From contig JAJUPC010000035.1 in the NCBI GenBank assembly GCA_023614405.1, positions 744,001-808,000 on the forward strand: 64,000 nt of DNA, in the 5' to 3' direction. The notes under the pieces were generated by a model. The model ran no database searches. It was not told the origin of the DNA and saw only the letters and a list, made by a program, of their open reading frames with translations. Within the stretch, counting starts at the first letter, position 1; every line of letters begins with the position of its first letter. The position numbers and the translations under genes are program-made. Shown here piece after piece: positions 1 to 9,902 of the stretch. The stretch comes from Avena insularis. Its lineage: Eukaryota; Streptophyta; Magnoliopsida; Poales; Poaceae.

Positions 1-1483
1 TTATTTGAGTTCTAGCTCTAGTTTTGGGCGCTACTTTTTGCATAATAGTTTTCCTTGCGCTAAAACTATTTTCCATGCATGCAATCAGTAGTATTATTGA
101 ATAGGATCATGTGGTGCAGCTGTAGCACCGATTAACTTTCCTTGCATACCTTCATGCATCATCTTTGTTGCATATGCTTGTGGATTGTTTGTTTATGATT
201 GCAATTGTATCGTGTAGATTGTGACGAGTGCAACGCTTGCTCGTGTGTGGATTGTTCTTCCGACCGCTACAACCAAGGCAAGTAGATGCTACTTTGTTCA
301 TGATATCGTCCTACTATTTTCAATGCATTGTCGTGTATTTTGTAGATGCATGTGTAGGATGGTACTATCGCTATGCTATGTCCTATTATGTGGTAGGGCT
401 TTCCTTGTAGATGAACCACCGTTGGTAGATGTGCTTAGCCATGCTATGTTGAACGAGGCTGGGTTACATCATTGAGACTTGTTTCTAAAAATATTGGTTT
501 GTGAAAACTAAAACAACTTAATCAATGAATCTCCTGGGTGTGATGGTATTGATAATTTTTGGTGGTTTCATTGCGGAAAGGCACCCAGGTATCAAGAGAG
601 AATGATTGGCTTCTTTATTGTGTAGCTTACGTGTACAACCATGTGCCAATAATGGAATGGGCGGTTGGTTGGACTTAGTAGGTTGTGGTAACTCGAACCC
701 GCGTATCCAGAGATGTAGAAATTTGGTAGGTTGGACCGGTGCGCGTCGGGATTGAGGAGCTACTTCCCGAACAGTCTCTTCTTGGACTTCTCCCTATCAC
801 CACTCAAAATGAGAGTGACGGTACGAGCTGGGCTAGCCAAGTCACATGGGTAAAGTGTACTAACCCCTGCAGGGTGTATAATCTAATCGATTAGCCGTGT
901 TCCCGGTTATGGACAACTGAGTTGCTTGATATTGATTCCATGACATGTTTCTCTCTCATTCCAATTTCATAATTGTTTTAATATTGTTGGGTTAACTTAA
1001 TTGGGATCTTTTCAAAGAAAATCAAAACTGTTTATGAAAGTAGGACAAATGTATTTGCAAATGCAAGCCAGACACAGCTCCACTTGCCAAATATGCAAGT
1101 AGATGTTAGAACTATTGTCTCCTTTACTAGCTCTACTTGCCATACATTCCATGTATTGACCCTTCGGGGCTGCTACGTTTCATGTTGCAGGTTATTCCGA
1201 TTCTAAGTAATCGATATAGGCCACGGTACTCCACTCGGCACTTGTTCACTTGTGGGCAATTTGAAGAATGGAGGATTTACCTTATTTATGTTGCTACCTG
1301 AATAATTTGAGCTAGCCTTGAGCTAAGCTTTTATTGTAATAATGGTACTCTAGATCTTCGTTATCTATGATACACGGATATTTTGCTATGTTATTCATCT
1401 TATTCTATTGTGGGCCAATGAACCGATCCAGGGATTGGCATGTCACATAGAAGCCACGGTCTTTTCAGAACCGGGGTGTTACA
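1..1483 (+). mobile_element. 3' portion of a family A LTR, cut by the window edge
   Basis: This stretch aligns by eye, in the same orientation, with the end of the solo LTR at 9942-27137. Shared segments include the one at about 480-700 (with 12400-12604) and the one at about 680-1483 (with 26336-27137), and both copies end in GTGTTACA. No gag or pol sequence follows, so it is probably part of a solo LTR or truncated copy. The start lies outside the window and the target duplication cannot be checked; the five bases after the end are GGCAG. Short ORFs in it, such as 221-475, have no coding character. Confidence 0.75.
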
Positions 1484-4213
1484 GGCAGTGACGTCGTCAC
1501 CGCAACCTCGCTGCTGCGCTGCATCCAAGCTTTATCACACCTACGCTCCAGGTGCTTGGCACCCTCGGTGAGTTTCATTGTGACCGGCCTTCGAGCCGAT
1601 GACTCTGCTCGGTGGACTGGAGTGTTGCTTGAGCTCGTGTTGCTGTGGAATGAGCCTCTTGTATTTTATATTTAGCTTGAGCTATTTATGCTCCTAGTTG
1701 GGTACTATGTATAAGTAGCTTGCAGTAATTTACCTTGAGCTATGATGTTTGTTGTGGTGTGGTGGTCTCCTGGACATGTGCCCTGCCCATGATTTGTTTT
1801 AGTTAAACTACTAGTTACTAGTTGGATCATTTGACTTGACTTTGCTCTAGTTTGGAACTAGGGAAAAAGGATCTGATTCTATGTCCTTGTTGATAGTAAA
1901 ATGGTGTATATATTTGATTCCTAGATTCTTCTACGAGGAAAATGATAAAGCTATTTTAGCTGGAATTACTGAGTGGTTGATTAATGTGATGATACTCCCT
2001 AATGGCTTCCGTGCATAAGACTGCCACTGTGGTGTCTCCATTTTGGAATGTGCACAATGGTAGATCTTGTGTGCATGATTTGTTGTTAGCTGTATTGACA
2101 AGACAAGATTGTGACTGGTAATGATAAGTATTATTTAAGTGATATATTAGAATATATATTGAGGGTGATGCTTGCAACTAATTGAGTCCTAGACAACTCT
2201 CTAGGAAAATGATGTAAATATAATCCTCTACTTAGTAGTAGATGAATTTAGAAAGATATGGGGATGGTGGTCTTGGTGTTACCAGAATATTATTAATGGA
2301 GAGTTATCTGAACATATCCATGTGTGGCCTTATTGAATTCAAACATTATGTGTGAATTCATTCACTATGCTATTTGACAAAAGATTAGTCTATCTGTGTG
2401 ATAGATAACCCTTACTGTTATGATTCCTGCCCCTTTGGGATTAGGAAAATGATTCAACTAGTTAAGGTTGTGCAAAGTTAATTCTTGTATCTGTTGGCTA
2501 TCTCTTGTATGCACTACTTGTGGCTCATGTAGGTGATCTGGCTGCTGTGGTACCTCCTTGGAGGATGCACATTGGTCTAGATCAATTACTTGATCTGCTA
2601 CAGATTTATTTGACAAAGATTTAGTTTAACCCTTGCCAATGATGCAAAAGTGTGAGGTCAAGTTGATAATAGAAGTATATATGTGGTTGTGGCACTGTGC
2701 TTTACTCCTATGATGATTTATACTCCACTTGAGTATAAATCTAAGGAGATGATCATTTAACACTAAATCATGCTTGGAAACTGGTAGGAACAAATATTAT
2801 GCATGATTTATAATAAAGCAACCTTTTGTTGTTGTTGAATCAGTGTTGTGACTTTTGTTCCTGATGGATCTTGTTCCTGGATGCTACTTGATCTGCTCCT
2901 CCTTGCTACTCACTTGGCATGCTCCTTCTAATGCTTGATATTCTCTTAGATGGCTTATGTAAGCAACCATATGTTGATTGGGTGGTGGGTTGGATAGATG
3001 TTTGGTTGATACACTGAGATAATCTGTGTAGATCTTGGTGTTGTGCTAAAAACAGTGTGTTTCAGAGAGATGGAAATAGAAAGATGGAATGTGGACGTGT
3101 AGAGTTTGGCTAGTGTGCTGTTGGTTCGGTGGAGAAGCTGATGGTTAGCTAACTAGCTACGACTGGCTCCTCTTCTCCTTTTAATGCAGGTCTTGTTGTG
3201 TTGACAACACACACATTTGCATGTGTTGTGTGAGATGTGTGTGGGCTTGCCTCACTCAAATGGATCAAATCAAGTACAAATTGGATCTTTTGCTGGTTAT
3301 TACTGTTTGGCTTTTTACCTTTTACTGAATTGGTGAAACTTGCCCCACTTCTGTCAATGGTGATGTGCTAAGACCAGTTATATACTCATAAGAACATATA
3401 TCATTTTTGGTGAAACTTTACCCTCATCAACTCTGCTCAATGATGTAATGAACAGTGCACCTCACTGTTAGACTAAGAGCAAAATTAATAACACTAAACC
3501 TTTTTGTTTTATCTTTTATTTATTTGTTTTGGAGGAATCAAAAGAATGTCCAGGAATATCAATACTAGATATAGGAATTGTAGTTTAGTTTTAAGTTACT
3601 ATAATTTTCTTATTCTTTTGTAATAACCTTGTAATACTTATATTTTTGATTAAAGTATTTATTTTTCTTTACTTGTAATTGTTAATCTGTGTAATGACTT
3701 CTAATTACTTGTATTCTTTCATTCTTTGTAGTATTAAATAAAGAATTATACTTATTTGTATTTGTTTGAAGTTCATTATTGTATTTTACTTCCTTCATTA
3801 CAGTTACTTAATTGTAATTTACTATTATTCTTTTATTGTAAAGAACAATGTAATACTTCATGTATTCTTATTAATAAAGAATTATTTTATATCATTATTT
3901 TAATTATTTATTTTTACTTAGTTATAGTATTATTATTTCTGAACTTCTAAATTCAAATTTGAATTGAATTTGGAAATTCAAAATGGATTTCAAATTCTAC
4001 CCCTACAAAAACACAGATAGTGCCTAAACGTCATGTCAAAATCTATCGCACTCACTGTGATGGATAATTCCTAATCCATCAAAGCAAGAGAGATTCTGAT
4101 CACTCCAGGGTTTTAGTTTGCGAAAAATTTACCCGGATTTTCAGATGCATGCATGCAGATACGCAAAATCCTAAATCAACCCTTCGTTTAGTCCTAAATG
4201 ATGGGATATTACA
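1484..4213 (-). mobile_element. LTR-like sequence, family B (left border undefined)
   Basis: The right end, read on the minus strand, starts TGTAATATCCCATCATTTAGG, as expected for the start of a Gypsy LTR. The last 250 bases match 37990-38242, including the segments around 'aaatttaccc', 'catgcatgc' and 'aaatcaacccttcg'. Further patches match at 2415/36310 and 3450/37540. The stretch is AT-rich without plausible exons. It interrupts a Copia pol fragment at 4213/4214. The bases after it are ATGGC, but I found no matching ATGGC at a convincing left border. The GC-rich first 200 bases (1484-1700) may be a different sequence. Confidence 0.5.
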
Positions 4214-4740
4214 ATGGCCCTGCTTATGGAGACTTTGCAAAGTTCTCATATTGACATGGGCTAGACGACGATGCCATAACCAACCCACATCGGCCATTCC
4301 GAATAAGCACACTGCAGTTGTAGTGGTTTGCCCCGAAAAGTCCACCACATACAAGTCATTTTTGACGTACCCAACAAAAGCGACCTTGAGAGACTTGGTC
4401 CACATGAGGAACACAATATCATCATCAATAAAGACGGAAAAGCCCATCTTTCCAAGAGCATCGACTGAAAGTAAATTATAACCAAGGGTCTCAACAAGCA
4501 TGATGTCCACGAGTGTAATATCGTGGGCAACCACAACCTTGCCAATACCCATTACCTTAGACTTTGACTTGTCGGCATATGTCACGGATATTTGATCATT
4601 ATTTGGTCTCAACTCCTTGACAATAGATGTTCTTCTGTTCATATGACGTGTGCATCCACTATCAAGCACCCACTTTGACCCTCCGGAAGCATAAGTCTAC
4701 AAAAGATCAAGCTAGTTTTTAGGAACCCATTTTTAAATGG
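4214..4740 (-). pseudogene. Copia pol fragment: protease active site and GAG-pre-integrase domain
   Basis: Read on the minus strand this encodes the end of a Copia aspartic protease region with the motif WVLDSGCTRHM, then about 130 residues, then a GAG-pre-integrase segment LWHRRLAHVNMRTLQSLHKQGH. This order (PR then pre-integrase) is typical of Ty1/Copia polyproteins. The frame is open from about 4669 to the junction at 4213, where LTR sequence replaces it; codons read beyond the junction belong to the LTR. Integrase, RT and RNase H are missing. The style resembles SIRE-like elements such as the gag remnant at 58665-60323, but the two need not be one copy. Confidence 0.8.
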
Positions 4741-5156
4741 GGGATACTACTTTGTGGCCCAAAAGTTCGCAGGCGAAGGAAACACGGGGCCCGAGTTACG
4801 TGTAATCACCGCGATTCAAAAAGTTCGATGGGTAATTACTGAGAGGGGCATTTCGAGTGAATGGTGGCCAAACCAAATATTTTTAAATCTTAGCCATTAT
4901 GTCAGGATATTCCATTACATTAGTACCTGTCGTGCCCCTGCTGTGCCCCTTCTAAGTCACCGTCCACGTGCCGCACCGGCAAATCCATTTATGTACTTTC
5001 CTAACCCCCGACACTAAATCCGCCGGCAGCGGCGGTCCTTTTTCTCCCTCCCCTACACTGAATCAGGTTCGATGGTGGCGACGGAACTTTTTCTATACTT
5101 TCCCCGCCCCTCCTCCTCCCACCAACCCACACATACACACTGAATCCGGAGGCGGC
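4741..5156 (+). other. Spacer and probable promoter/5' leader of the 5157 gene
   Basis: No coding feature is visible. Two pyrimidine-rich stretches with similar wording (around 4990-5060 and 5061-5150, each with 'actgaatc' or 'actaaatc' followed by a cggcggc/gcggcg context) look like a small local duplication. A CCTCCTCCC-rich leader precedes the ATG at 5157. I see no convincing TATA box. Confidence 0.35.
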
Positions 5157-6251
5157 ATGTCAAGCACTGCCAAGCTGGTAGCTATGTTGGCGACTGATTC
5201 GGCTTCGTCGGACCCAGCATCTCGGGCACAACGCCGAAAAAGTGAATCATCGGCGGGGTCTGCAGCCCAGGTTAGCGAGGAGGTCAGCCAGAAGTCTGCT
5301 AACAGGGTACCTACGAGCAACGGGTTGAAGATAAAATCTAGGCCAGCGGCGGAGTGTTTGGCTATAGTGCGGGGTCGTGCAACCCAGATCTCGAAGAAAA
5401 CCACCCGGGAGAAGAGCGAGAGGTGAATTTTTCTTGTCTGTGCCTTGTCATGCAAATATATTAGCTACTGTAAAGTAGTGTCGAATGAACTGAAAGGTCC
5501 CATTTTTAATCAAATTAGGAACACCTTCGATGAAGCGGACCTATATGAGTTCACGGTTCATGTCCGCCAGTACACTACAAAACTAGATTTTGGTTGCGAG
5601 AGGGTTGTGTTCGGGCAGGATGTACGTCTGCTTGTCAACTACAAAGAGGTTGTGTCTGTTTTGCAGCTGATAGATATGCTTCATTCTAGAATTCCTTGGG
5701 GATCCAGTCAGAGGGAAAAATTGGTGTGGCATAACATGAGTGATACCTATGTGCAAATTGAGCACTCCCATGAGCTTCAGATGCTTTGGGAGTGTTGTGC
5801 AGCTGATCGTCAGGTGAAAGTTGAAGCGATGATTGATGATATGAATGCAGATACTAGAGATCTTGCTGCTAGAGCTTCTGCTGCTCGAGTTTATGGACCA
5901 CCAGATGCTGATAAAGTTGATTCATACATAGAGTGGATTTTGCCATGTACTCTGGACATAGCCGTCGATTCCAAAAAAATAACTCTTGTTGAACCAAGAG
6001 AGATGATTGGTAAGGAAATCATTATTGTCCCTAAGAAGATGGCATGGCTCCGGTGGTGGCATCATAAAAAGAAGGACTTCATAGAGGTTTTGGATACCGA
6101 TGATCTGATGCAGATTATGTGACAAAAGAAGCAAAACAGGAGAGTGTTCTTCCTGGCTGCCATTTCTGATGTTGTTAGATAGGCTGTAGTGGATGCAGAG
6201 GCCCCTGTTGTGGCTGAATAGAATGAGGCGATAGACGTTGATCAGATCTGA
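5157..6251 (+). pseudogene. Unrecognised plant gene, degenerate; possible PB1-like N-terminal module
   Basis: An ATG at 5157 opens an 88-residue basic, Ser-rich stretch (SSTAKLVAMLATDS...) that runs to a possible donor at 5423 (AG|GTGAAT). A second open segment at 5465-6122 continues in phase if the acceptor TTAG at 5461-5464 is used, but that intron would be only 42 nt, too short for normal plant splicing. The second segment has a compact domain (about 5560-5800) ending in HELQMLWE. Its pattern (strand, helix LQLIDMLHSRI, strand) resembles the N-terminal part of the MULE protein at 54692-55162. After the stop at 6120 the frame remains protein-like to 6251, with two more in-frame TAG codons (one at 6180), which indicates decay. 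I do not recognise the family and assign no function. Confidence 0.45.
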
Positions 6252-7134
6252 TGAGAGCTGCTACCCAGGGCTTGTCAGATAGACCGCAGGGCTCCCCTGC
6301 CTGTATTTGTAACACACATTGTTGTTGCTTTGAAACTGTGTTGATGTGGTTGTATTTGTTCAGAGATTGCAATCCGATGTTCTGTGAGCTGTTGAGATTT
6401 TTGGACATATCACTCGATGAAAGCATCGTTGTTGTAATAAGACACAAGTACATTGTAGTTGACATGATTGTGTTTGCTGAGATGATGTGATAAATTTGTT
6501 TTCTGTGATTATGATTGTTGAGAGATTGTAATATAATGTGCTGTGAGCTATTAGGATTTTGGGACATATCATTCTTTGAAACCATCACTAAACAAGGTGA
6601 TATATAAGTACCTTGTAGTTGACATGATTATGATGTAATATAATGCTCTGTGGGATCAATAGTTTGACTAATCGCTGGATAACTATCTGTTACTTAGAAG
6701 GAAGTACTATCATGGATGAACGAGCATAGGGTATAGGAAAAAACTTACTAAGTAGGGGACAGTGATCTATTGGATTTAGGAATAATGGTTAAGGGGTTAG
6801 TACAATAAACAATTCATTAGACCCTATACCTTAAACCATAATCCTATATTGTTCGGTACATAAGATTTTGTATATTGCTATAAGTCAAACAAATTGGGAA
6901 GGAGGAAGTACATGATTAATATTACAAATTAAAATGAAGTAAGAGAAAAACTATTAAATATGAGATAGTAATCTAGCCACGAGACATTGTATCAATTAAA
7001 CCATTGTAGCATGCCAATTTAGTCAATGTTGCCACGTTGACGCATATCACTTTCCCCACTCCTTCTCTATCCAATCACTACCCTCCCCTCTCTCTCCTCA
7101 ACATTGCCGACGCGTCACGTCGACCTCATTCGCC
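6252..7134. other. Intergenic, AT-rich; no gene seen
   Basis: It contains the imperfect duplication listed separately (6362-6632). Downstream is an AT-rich spacer with a possible MITE-end remnant near 6895-6915 (aaggaggaagtac). The last 60 bases before 7135 are pyrimidine-rich and may be the leader of the GRF-like gene. Confidence 0.4.
6362..6632 (+). repeat. Imperfect tandem duplication, period about 161 bp
   Basis: Copy one (from 6362, gagattgcaatccgatgt) and copy two (from 6523, gagattgtaatataatgt) share the order: gctgtgagctRttRgga, ggacatatca, then a final gtagttgacatgatt block. The duplication lies directly downstream of the degenerate gene ending at 6251, probably in its 3' untranslated region. 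Divergence between copies suggests it is not recent. Confidence 0.7.
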
Positions 7135-7945
7135 ATGCTGCCCTGGAACAACGAGGACAACCAGTCGAGCAGCGATAGCTTTCTCTCCGACATTGAGTCT
7201 TCCCTCCCCGATGTGAGTTCCTCTGTTTTCTCGGCAATATTTAGGCATTGGTAATTACGTCGACCCAAGACTTGAAATGTGCATGCAATCGTGTTTATTT
7301 CTAGCTTTTATTTCCCTTATAGGTACCACTCACGATCTACGACCCCGATTGGGAGGGCCTAGATCTCGATTGGGAAGTACCATGTGACCATGGGCTAAAA
7401 CTGAGGAAATATGTTGCATTTGAAGGCAGTAACACTAGAAGAAGGTTTTTGGGCTATACAAATCAGGTTTGCTTTCGTTATGTACAATGGAGACATGAAG
7501 CAATTATGTAGTGTTATGTTGATAATTAGGTCCTGTGTTTTTTAGGTTGGCCCGGTGTGTAAAGAAGTAGAGTGGGTGGACCTTGAGTGGCCAGACGCGC
7601 TTAAAATTTTTTTGGCCCAATTGTGGGATATGTATGAGCTCGAAAGGTCGGGAGATTTATAGATGCCCGTGATGCAGCTGCAGAAAATTACAAGCTATTG
7701 CTCGGAAATAAGGAGCTGGAACAGGAAATTAAGCATTTGCAGTCAGAACTAAATGACACAATCAATGGAAGCTTGGTGGTGGGAACTACACGGAAGTTTT
7801 AGAAGGCGGAAAAGGAGAGGATCACCTCATGGAAGAGAATAAGAAGCTAGAGTACTGCATTGGGGAGCTGTTGAAGGATCTGAAGAAGGAGCACGAGGTG
7901 AACAAGGATAAGCTACAGACGATCAAGGAAATTTTAGATGAATAA
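7135..7945 (+). pseudogene. GRF-type zinc-finger/coiled-coil gene, three exons, frameshifted
   Basis: Exon 1 is 7135-7212 (MLPWNNEDNQSSS...LPD; donor GTGAGT). Exon 2 is 7323-7466 (VPLTIYDPDWEGLDLDWEV, then CDHGLKLRKYVAFEGSNTRRRF). Exon 3 is 7546-7945. The order Cys-His, FEG-NT-RRRFLG, then EWVDLEWPDALK resembles the small GRF-type zinc finger followed by a coiled coil in a large uncharacterised grass family. Here expected Cys/His ligands look partly lost (GYTNQVGPVCKEVEW). Exon 3 breaks twice: after YELERSG (about 7660) the coiled coil continues one frame over (RFIDARDAAAENYKLL), and near 7780 it shifts again to NYTEVLE...TIKEILDE-stop. Splice sites look intact, so decay is moderate. The molecular function of the family is not known to me. 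Confidence 0.65.
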
Positions 7946-8292
7946 TTTGTGTCATGGCAATATCTGAAACTAGTTAACTGTAAAACTTGCAGTTGTGATA
8001 TGTTGACTAATCCAAACTCAATCTTTGAGCAAAATAACCTTTTAGAAGAAAGCATAGTTTGCATAGAGAGAGGTCCACGTTTATAAAATCACTACTACAC
8101 ATGGATAAAACACGATTTGGTCTGTCAGAACACATAGTTTGCAAACTAACTTCAGAGGAACTTATAGTTTGCACTGAGCCTGGGGCGGAGATGGTCGTGT
8201 TACTTCTTCAGAAGATCTAGTTCGAGGGTTCGTTCGATCAGGTCTGCTTTGGTTTTTACTTGCTCCTTCAGTACTTGTACGTGCACCTCCCT

Positions 8293-8586
8293 CTAGTTGA
8301 AGCGCTCCGTCTGGAAAGCGACAAGCTTATCAGTAAGCTTAAGATTATCCACCATGAGATCCTTGATGATGTCCTCCTTCGCACGCGCCAAGGAGATACT
8401 TTTATCGTGAAGTTCCTTCCAGCCGGCGATGTCCACCTTCAGACTATGGCACTTGTCAGAAAGGATGGTGACGTCTTCTCTTAGGCGGTCATGGGACACT
8501 TTCTGAAAATTCTGCTTCTCCAGTTGGATAGCTATCTTGTCCTTCAGCCAGGTCGACAGTTCTGGGTTGAGCTTTCGTCTCTTCTG
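8293..8586 (-). pseudogene. Coiled-coil exon (3' part of a minus-strand gene)
   Basis: On the minus strand a good acceptor (TTTTGTTGTAG, intron end near 8587) is followed by an open segment of about 97 residues from KRRKLNPELSTWLKDKIA through REDVTILSDKCHSLKVDIAGW to FQTERFN-stop. Charged and leucine positions suggest a continuous coiled coil. It lies downstream of the exon at 9393-9902 in the same orientation and converges tail-to-tail with the GRF-like gene ending at 7945. Whether both minus-strand exons were in one transcript is not certain, because the exon at 9393-9902 has its own stop codon. Confidence 0.5.
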
Positions 8587-8639
8587 CTACAACAAAAATA
8601 TGTGGTTAGTTTCCACAATTTAAACAATTAACTAGTGTT

Positions 8640-9200
8640 CAAAGTCATAATTTGAAGGACAGAGCAATCAAGGATTGTACAAATTTAACAGAATTAACTA
8701 GTGGCATAGTCCTAATTCCAGAGATAATGTCAGAGCAATATAGGTTTTTTCCCAATTCAACTAGATAAACTAGTGGTATACTTCTAATTTATATGACTGA
8801 GCAATATACCCTTTTTTCTAATTCAACAGGATAAAGTAGTGGCATAGTCCTAATTTCAATTTCAGAAATATAGCCTTTTTCCCAATTCAACATGATAAAG
8901 TAGTGTCACATTCCTAATTTCCATTTTGGAGAAATATAGCCTTTTCCCAATTCAACAGGATAAAGTTGTGGCACATTCCTAATTTCAATTTCAGATCAAT
9001 AAAGCCTATTTTTCCAATTCAACAAGATAAAGTAGTGGAATAGTCCTAATTTCAATTGTAGAGCAATAAAGCCTAATTTTCCCAATTCAACAGGATAAAG
9101 TAGTGGCATGGTCCTAATTTCAATTTCAAAGCAATGTGGGACTATACCAACTAAGGGTGATGTGGGTTTTTCCAATGTAACCAAATAGTAGTGGCATTGT
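8640..9200. repeat. AT-rich minisatellite, period 61-68 bp, about 8 units
   Basis: The unit reads roughly 'attcaacaggataaagtag' followed by tggcatagtcctaatttcaatttcagagcaatatagcc and a T-run. GATAAA landmarks occur near 8767, 8831, 8892, 8959, 9025 and 9093. Outer copies are more diverged. The array fills the presumed intron between the two minus-strand coiled-coil exons. Confidence 0.85.
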
Positions 9201-9392
9201 CATAATCTAATTCCAAGCTCAGATACATAATGGAAAGAAAGGATGATGACCATTCATGAGAACACAAACCCATAATTAAGTTGACAGGCAAGTAAGATAA
9301 ATAGAGAAATAAGGAGTTGCTCCAAGATTGCTTAATTGCACAACATGTATAAATTACAAAAATAGCCGAGCATGAAATGAGATTCCTGCCCC

Positions 9393-9902
9393 CTACTCTA
9401 AATCTGAATTGGGCATTGTCGTTCGCTCCCCGTTCTCCTTGTTTGGACTCTTGGGCACGGTGAGACCTCGTCCCATGTCCTCCTTCATCTGTCTCAATGC
9501 ATCCAGGCAACAGTACCTATCATTGTAGGCTTCAATGGAAGCCTTTGCTTCGATGCTGCATTCTCTGCGTGTCTCGGTGGATTCGTCCAACAGGAGGACG
9601 CATCTATCCTGGAGATTCTTCTTGTCACGCAAGAGCTTCGTAATTAAGTTGATGGCCAGGTCTTGTTTGGACAAGCTGTGTGCGATCAACTTCTGCAGCT
9701 CATCGATCACCCTCTGCAGCTTGTCACGCTCTTCTTCGAGCCTCTTGATGGTAAGTGAAAAATCAAGCATGATCTCCTTCTGCAGAGACAAACGCCTTTG
9801 AAGGTGATCATTAGCCTGGGTAAGGGAGCGTGCACCCTGCAGTTGGTTGTCTATCTTGGCATTGATCACGAACACCTTGTCATGGCAATCGGCCTTCGCT
9901 TG
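9393..9902 (-). pseudogene. Long coiled-coil exon of a minus-strand gene (uncharacterised grass family)
   Basis: The acceptor GATGCAG (ending near 9903) precedes an in-phase open segment of about 170 residues: QAKADCHDKVFVINAKIDNQ, LQRRLSLQKEIMLDFSLTIK, LEEERDKLQRVIDELQKL, then MKEDMGRGLTVPKSPNKE and a stop at 9393. Almost all of it is heptad-rich coiled coil. The phase fits the donor of the putative first exon (27303-27360, ending PRLNE|GTAGG), giving PRLNE|QAKAD. That would put the 9942-27137 LTR nest in the first intron. The segment has no internal stops, so it may still be coding, but the first exon is disrupted. Confidence 0.55.

Noticed and set aside
6690..6915. Possible Stowaway/Tourist-like MITE (aaggaggaagtac end)
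   Set aside because: Only one weak end is visible; no clear inverted partner or TA duplication.
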